Below, piece by piece: positions 59,732 to 64,000 of a stretch of DNA of 64,000 nt. Within the stretch, counting starts at the first letter, position 1, and each line of letters opens with the position of its first letter. Source of the DNA: Treponema sp. (lineage in GTDB: Bacteria; Spirochaetota; Spirochaetia; Treponematales; Treponemataceae). The notes beneath the pieces are model-generated. The model was given only the letters and a program-made list of their open reading frames with translations. It had not been told where the DNA came from and did not search any database. The DNA lies in contig JAFZKN010000019.1 in the NCBI GenBank assembly GCA_017553635.1, positions 96,446 to 160,445 of the forward strand, given 5' to 3'. The position numbers and the translations under genes are program-made.

Positions 59732-59733
59732 AA

Positions 59734-60321
59734 ATGAGTGCAGAAAAAATGACACGGTTTTCTAAATTACTTAGGCCTGCAATCTTTGTATTTGCCTTTT
59801 TGCTTCACGTTGCGGTAATTTTTATATTCAACTTTACGCCAAAAGAAGAAGAGATAGAAACAGTTGACTTTAGGGAAGCAGATATTTTTAAACTCGTTGA
59901 CGTTCAGGAATATGTTCCGCCTAAAGAAACAAAAGAAGTTGTAACAGTAAGCAACCAGCCAAAGGCTTCTGAAAACATACAGGAAGTTGACGAAGCTGTA
60001 CGCCAGGAATTTGACGAAAGCATGTTCCTTCCGCAGCATAAGATTTCTTCGATACCTGTAATTCCGACAAAGCAGATCCTTTCAAGAATCGAGTATCCGC
60101 CTATGGCACTCAAGCAGGGAATCGAAGCTGTAGTTTACCTTGAGCTTTTTATTGACGCAAAGGGCGTTATAAAAAACATAAAGGTATTAAAAGATCCCGG
60201 ACACGGATTTGCACAGGCGGCAGTAAGCGCATTAAAAGGCGTTACATGTGTTCCGGCTGTAGCAAACGGAAAAGCCTGCGCCGTAAGATTCCGCTATCCT
60301 GTTAAATTTACACTTAATTAA
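59734..60321 (+). CDS. tonB: TonB energy transducer
   Basis: A 195-residue protein with one N-terminal membrane helix (residues about 15-33, PAIFVFAFLLHVAVIFIF, containing the His used with ExbB/D), an acidic and proline-containing periplasmic linker, and a C-terminal TonB domain (ISRIEYPPMALKQGIEAVVY, then GHGFAQAAVSALKG and RFRYPVKFTLN). The linker is short. It is the last gene of the sigma-protease-receptor-TonB unit and should drive the neighbouring receptor. Confidence 0.92.
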   Translation: MSAEKMTRFSKLLRPAIFVFAFLLHVAVIFIFNFTPKEEEIETVDFREADIFKLVDVQEYVPPKETKEVVTVSNQPKASENIQEVDEAVRQEFDESMFLPQHKISSIPVIPTKQILSRIEYPPMALKQGIEAVVYLELFIDAKGVIKNIKVLKDPGHGFAQAAVSALKGVTCVPAVANGKACAVRFRYPVKFTLN

Positions 60322-60335
60322 AAAAAATAAACCCG

Positions 60336-60352
60336 CCTCCAGTTTATGGAGG
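60336..60352 (+). other. stem-loop after tonB
   Basis: CCTCCA-GTTTA-TGGAGG is a perfect six-base stem in the gap after tonB, with A-rich sequence before it but no T-run after it. CCCG and CGGG further out may extend the structure. It is a possible terminator. Confidence 0.4.
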
Positions 60353-60398
60353 TTCGCTCCTACTGTACAACGGGCCGTCAAAGTAATAGAATGACAAA

Positions 60399-61376
60399 AT
60401 GAAAATCGTTATCCTTGACGGTCACGCTTTAAATCCCGGTGACCTTTCTTATGATGTTTTTAAAGAGTTTGGTGAAGTAGATTACTACCCTCGTACTGAA
60501 CCGCAAAAAGTTCTTGAGCGCATTAAAGATGCCGATGTTGTAATGCTTAATAAAGTTGTCATGACACGCGACCTTATGAAAGAATGTAAAAATCTTAAAT
60601 ACATCGGAGTATTTGCAACAGGTTATAATGTCGTAGATACAGAAGCAGCTCGCGAGCTTGGAATTACCGTAACAAACATTCCTTCTTACAGCACGATGGC
60701 AGTTGCACAGGAAACATTTGCCCTCATCATGGAATTTTATAACGGAATTAAAACTCACAGTGATTCTGTAATGAAGGGTGACTGGATTGCAGCTCCTGAT
60801 TTTTGTTACTGGACTCATCCTTTAAATGAACTTCTCGGAAAAACAATCGGACTTCTTGGATTTGGTTCAATAGGTCAGAGAGTTGCACGAATCGCATCTG
60901 GTTTTGGAATGAATGTTATCGTTCATACACGTTCAGCTTCTAAGATAGTTGAATATAATAAAAGCGCGCGAGATGATGAAAAAGTAAAGGAAGTTTCTTT
61001 CGATGAACTTTTGTCTTTAAGTGACATCATTTCGCTTCACTGTCCTCTTACAAAAGAAAATACAAAGATTATAAACGGCGCAACAATTTCTAAAATGAAA
61101 AAAGGTGCGCTTTTAATAAATACAGCGCGCGGCGGTCTGATAGATGAAGATGCAGTAAGAAATGCACTTGATAAAAATGAGCTTTCGGGTTTTGCTGCAG
61201 ATGTCCTTACAGTTGAACCGATGTCAGCTGACTGTCCGCTTTACAATGCGCCAAACTGCGTTATAACACCGCATGTTGCATGGGCAGCTAAAGAAACACG
61301 AATAAGACTTTTAAATATTGCAGTTGAAAACCTGCGTTCATTCCTTAATGGAAAAACAATAAACAAAGTAAATTAA
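60399..61376 (+). CDS. D-2-hydroxyacid dehydrogenase (glycerate dehydrogenase-like)
   Basis: A 325-residue NAD-dependent oxidoreductase. The Rossmann site is TIGLLGFGSIGQRVARIA. Catalytic residues are Arg in NTARGGLIDEDAV, Glu in DVLTVEPM and His in CVITPHVAWA. The N-terminus MKIVILDGHALNPGDLSYD is typical of hydroxypyruvate/glycerate dehydrogenases (HprA). It is followed by a SulP transporter 14 bases on, so the two may be cotranscribed. Substrate not certain. Confidence 0.87.
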   Translation: MKIVILDGHALNPGDLSYDVFKEFGEVDYYPRTEPQKVLERIKDADVVMLNKVVMTRDLMKECKNLKYIGVFATGYNVVDTEAARELGITVTNIPSYSTMAVAQETFALIMEFYNGIKTHSDSVMKGDWIAAPDFCYWTHPLNELLGKTIGLLGFGSIGQRVARIASGFGMNVIVHTRSASKIVEYNKSARDDEKVKEVSFDELLSLSDIISLHCPLTKENTKIINGATISKMKKGALLINTARGGLIDEDAVRNALDKNELSGFAADVLTVEPMSADCPLYNAPNCVITPHVAWAAKETRIRLLNIAVENLRSFLNGKTINKVN

Positions 61377-61390
61377 ATGGGGTTATAAAA

Positions 61391-63103
61391 ATGTTTAAGC
61401 CTGAATTATTCAACACAATTAAAACATATAATTCAAAACAGCTTGTAAGTGATCTTATTGCCGGAATTATTGTAGGAATCGTTGCTCTTCCGCTTGCGAT
61501 TGCTTTTGGTATTGCATCCGGTGTAAATCCTGCAGCAGGAATTTTTACTGCAATCATTGCAGGCTTCTGTATTTCATTTTTCGGTGGAAGCCGTGTTCAG
61601 ATTGGAGGACCTACAGGAGCATTTGCAGTTATAGTTTACGGTGTTGTAAGCCAGTATGGAATGAGCGGACTTGCAACAGCAACAGTAATGGCAGGTATTC
61701 TTCTTATCATGCTCGGCGTTTTTAAAATGGGCGGGCTAGTAAAGTTTATTCCATATACAATCGTAACAGGATTTACTGCAGGAGTTGCTGTAACAATTGC
61801 TGCAGGTCAGATAGGAGATTTCTTTGGTCTTGTTCCAGATTTTAGTGTTCCGATGCAGATACTCGGAGAGACTTATTCTAAAATGCCTGGAGATTTTTTA
61901 CCGAAGATAATTGTTTATGCGCGCTCATTCAGCACGATAAATTTATATTCATTTATAATGGCAGCTGTAAGCCTTGCGTTTATTTTTATCTGGCCAAAGT
62001 TTTCTAAAAAAATTCCTGGAAGCTTTGTTGTAATCATTCTTGCAACAGTTGTTTCTGTTTTACTTGATAAATTCTGCGGATTAAAGACAGATACAATCGG
62101 AACTTTTGCAAACGGAAAACCGCATTATATAATTCCGTCAACACTTCCAGTTCCCCAGCTTCCTGCACTAAGCATAAAGACAATCACAACACTTTTCCCG
62201 ACAGCAGTTTCCATTGCAGTTCTTGCCGCAATTGAATCTCTTTTAAGTGCAGTTGTTGCAGACGGTATGATAGGAACTAAACACGATTCTAATACAGAAC
62301 TCATTGCACAGGGAATTGCAAACATTGCTTCTCCACTGTTTGGCGGAATCCCTGCAACAGGTGCAATCGCACGTACAGCAACAAACATCAAAAACGGAGG
62401 ACGTACTCCGGTTGCAGGAATCATTCATGCCGTGACACTTCTTTTGATTCTGCTTTTTGCAGGAAAGTATGCTGCATATATTCCGATGGCGGCTCTTGCT
62501 GCAGTTTTGATAAATGTATCATGGAACATGGCAGGCTTTCCTTCCATCAGAGCTCTTTTAAAAGGACAGAAATCTGACATCGCAGTTTTCTTTGTAACAT
62601 TTTTAATTACTGTGTTTGTTGATCTTACAGTTGCAATCGAAGTTGGTCTTGGTTTTGCAGCATTCTTCTTTATTAAAAAGATGATTGACCTTTCAGAAGT
62701 TCAGGATGAACGAAAAATTATGACAGCAGGAATTAAAAAAGATCAGCCTGCAGAAAATATTGTCATTCCTCAGAACACACTCGTGTTTGAAATCGAGGGA
62801 CCGCTTTTCTTTGGAACAGTAAGAAAGTTTGAGCTTGCTACAGAGAGAGCCGGAACAGACTGTAAAACTTTAATCTTCAGGATGAGAAACACACTTTATA
62901 TTGATGCAGGCGGGATTCGCGCGCTGGAACAGTGTAAAGCTGCATGTGACAGAAAAGGAATTTCAATAATCATTTCTGGAATTCATACTCAGCCTTACAT
63001 GCTGTTTGAAAAAACCGGAATGGCGGATATTCTTGGGCGTGAAAATATTTTTGATAATATCGGTGACGCATTAAAACGCGCACAGGAATTAAACGAAAAA
63101 TAA
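61391..63103 (+). CDS. SulP-family anion transporter with STAS domain
   Basis: A 570-residue inner-membrane transporter with 10-12 helices over residues 20-430. SulP motifs are VGIVALPLAIAFGIASGVNP and the anion-site stretch VQIGGPTGAFAVIVYGVV. The C-terminal STAS domain spans about 455-560 (NTLVFEIEGPLFFGTVRKFE, then RMRNTLYIDAGGIRALEQ). SulP proteins carry sulfate, bicarbonate or dicarboxylates. The sulfur operator is absent upstream, so a link to the sulfur regulon is not supported. Confidence 0.9.
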   Translation: MFKPELFNTIKTYNSKQLVSDLIAGIIVGIVALPLAIAFGIASGVNPAAGIFTAIIAGFCISFFGGSRVQIGGPTGAFAVIVYGVVSQYGMSGLATATVMAGILLIMLGVFKMGGLVKFIPYTIVTGFTAGVAVTIAAGQIGDFFGLVPDFSVPMQILGETYSKMPGDFLPKIIVYARSFSTINLYSFIMAAVSLAFIFIWPKFSKKIPGSFVVIILATVVSVLLDKFCGLKTDTIGTFANGKPHYIIPSTLPVPQLPALSIKTITTLFPTAVSIAVLAAIESLLSAVVADGMIGTKHDSNTELIAQGIANIASPLFGGIPATGAIARTATNIKNGGRTPVAGIIHAVTLLLILLFAGKYAAYIPMAALAAVLINVSWNMAGFPSIRALLKGQKSDIAVFFVTFLITVFVDLTVAIEVGLGFAAFFFIKKMIDLSEVQDERKIMTAGIKKDQPAENIVIPQNTLVFEIEGPLFFGTVRKFELATERAGTDCKTLIFRMRNTLYIDAGGIRALEQCKAACDRKGISIIISGIHTQPYMLFEKTGMADILGRENIFDNIGDALKRAQELNEK

Positions 63104-63556
63104 TTATCTGTAATTATTAATTTCTTTCTGACATAACTGATCACAGATTTCGTTGTATTCGATTCCGGCGTGGCCTTTGACCCAGTTCCATGTTACAGAA
63201 AGAGAAGAGTTAAGGCTGTCGAGTTTCTGCCAGAGATCCTGATTTAAAACAGGTTTCTTTGCTGCAGTCAGCCAGCCGTTTTTTTTCCAGTTTGTAATCC
63301 ATGAAGTAATTCCGTTTTTAACATACTGGCTGTCGCTGTAAAGATTTACAGGACGGTCTTTGAGTGAAGGTGTATTTAAAACCGTATTGAGCGCAGAGAT
63401 AGCTGCGGTTAATTCCATTTTGTTGTTGGTTGTATTTTTTTCACCACCAGAAAGACGGATTTCTTTTTCATCTGCAAGAATTACAGCGCCCCAGCCACCC
63501 GGCCCGGGATTTCCAGAGCACCCGCCGTCTGTGTAAATTACAATTTCATTTTCCAT
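63104..63556 (-). CDS. rnhA: ribonuclease HI
   Basis: A 150-residue enzyme that cuts RNA in RNA-DNA hybrids. Catalytic acids are in YTDGGCSGNPGPGGWG (Asp), NNKMELTAA (Glu), LYSDSQYVKNGI (Asp) and the C-terminal EYNEICD (Asp). The basic handle region WITNWKKNGWLTAAKKPVLN is present. It is convergent with the SulP gene, the stops being adjacent. Confidence 0.95.
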   Translation of the reverse strand: MENEIVIYTDGGCSGNPGPGGWGAVILADEKEIRLSGGEKNTTNNKMELTAAISALNTVLNTPSLKDRPVNLYSDSQYVKNGITSWITNWKKNGWLTAAKKPVLNQDLWQKLDSLNSSLSVTWNWVKGHAGIEYNEICDQLCQKEINNYR

Positions 63557-63588
63557 AAGTTGATTATAATGATATCCGGTAAAGTCTT

Positions 63589-64000
63589 CTACAGTTGAAC
63601 TGATATCTGTTGTTTAAGTTCTAAAACCTGTTCGAGAGGGAGACCTTCTGCCTGTGCAATCTGTTCTTCAGAAAGAACATTCATTTTAAGGAGATTTATT
63701 GCAGCTTCAACTGCCTTCTGCTGGGAGCCTTCTGCAATACCGATTTCACGGCCTTCTTCTATAAAGTCGCGTCGGACTTCTTCTTCGTCGTATTCTGTAA
63801 GACTCATTGCAAGTACCTCCTCTTTCTGAACCTTAAAAAAGCCGTCCAGTAACTTTTCATGGATGGCCCAGTTCATGGCTTCGTCAACGGCAGCCACCGC
63901 GCTCATTCCCATCTTCTTATTTTGAGAAATACGCGATACGTACTGAATGTAATTATATAACGGTTCGCACTTTTTTTGAAGTGATATGTTGTGATTCTGA
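63589..64000 (-). CDS. Rpn-family nuclease/transposase-like protein, N-terminus outside window
   Basis: The C-terminal 137 residues of a Rpn/PD-(D/E)XK nuclease family protein. The frame stays open from the ATG at 63912 to the right edge (CEPLYNYIQYVSRISQNKK before MGMSAV), so the gene starts beyond the window. Family features are DEAMNWAIHEKLLDGFF, EVLAMSLTEYDEEEVRR and the C-terminal low-complexity EEGREIGIAEGSQQKA. Such proteins promote recA-independent recombination and are often multicopy in treponemes. The nuclease core itself is not visible here. Confidence 0.82.
   Translation of the reverse strand, partial: QNHNISLQKKCEPLYNYIQYVSRISQNKKMGMSAVAAVDEAMNWAIHEKLLDGFFKVQKEEVLAMSLTEYDEEEVRRDFIEEGREIGIAEGSQQKAVEAAINLLKMNVLSEEQIAQAEGLPLEQVLELKQQISVQL

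Noticed and set aside
61376..61391. SulP transporter as part of the sulfur regulon
   Set aside because: No ACCTA-N9-TAGGT site lies upstream, the gene follows an unrelated dehydrogenase, and SulP substrates are not limited to sulfate.

Overview
The window looks like chromosome from a gut- or rumen-type Treponema or a close spirochaete relative. The DNA is AT-rich. There is a secreted GH10 xylanase, a PFK with the GGDGT/PKTVDND active site seen in spirochaete-type enzymes, many lipoproteins with relaxed spirochaetal lipoboxes, an outer-membrane TonB system, UPF0158 and DUF3798 proteins, and an Rpn-family nuclease at the right edge. Genes are densely packed. No tRNA, rRNA, CRISPR array or insertion sequence was recognised, and no gap between genes exceeds 300 bases. 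The first and last genes are cut by the window edges.

Layout. (1) 0-4.1 kb: an accessory patch of small hypothetical proteins and lipoproteins mixed with gene debris (a peptidase M23 fragment and two related orphan C-terminal tails) and a GC-rich inverted repeat. It resembles a worn-down toxin/immunity region. (2) 4.1-5.3 kb: an SdpR/SdpI pair with three operator palindromes. (3) 5.3-21.8 kb: housekeeping genes: adenylate cyclase, PFK, two glycosyltransferases, prfA, a very large c-di-GMP protein, prmC, pth, mazG, a clpP paralogue, a UPF0158-GNAT protein, a DbpA-type RNA-binding protein, a phosphodiesterase and a DUF3798 lipoprotein. (4) 21.9-42.1 kb: a sulfur regulon built around nitrogenase-like enzymes. 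(5) 42.2-51.9 kb: mnmG, xylanase, adenosine deaminase, pepF, an SH3 lipoprotein and an ABC-F ATPase. (6) 52.0-60.3 kb: ECF sigma factor, DUF4384-like membrane protein, caspase-like protease, TonB-dependent receptor, ExbB, two ExbD and TonB. (7) 60.4-64 kb: 2-hydroxyacid dehydrogenase, SulP transporter, rnhA and Rpn.

The central find is region 4. One NifH, one NifB, two different NifDK-like pairs and two NifX/NafY-like proteins are interleaved with two cysteine-synthase paralogues, a trans-sulfuration-type PLP enzyme, a YezD-like protein, and a sulfonate-type ABC transporter with two alternative binding proteins. nifE, nifN, nifV, nifU, nifS and molybdate genes are absent, and the FeMo-co histidine is replaced in both alpha subunits. 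The context points to organosulfur scavenging, as in methylthio-alkane reductase (Mar) systems, rather than N2 fixation. Five promoters in and beside the cluster carry a palindrome ACCTA-N9-TAGGT (seven copies) that contains the -35 box in five cases. The likely repressor is a CymR-like Rrf2 protein encoded with a MalY-type C-S lyase. It ends in a C-terminal isoleucine, which in the CymR and CysE families is the feature that docks into CysK.

A second find is an apparent ECF promoter motif, GTRACAS-N15-GTGTY, ahead of the sigma gene, the TonB-receptor gene and exbB. Five genes (prfA, clpP, mnmG, pepF and the DUF3798 lipoprotein) have a -10 box 6-8 bases before the start codon and no Shine-Dalgarno, suggesting leaderless mRNAs.
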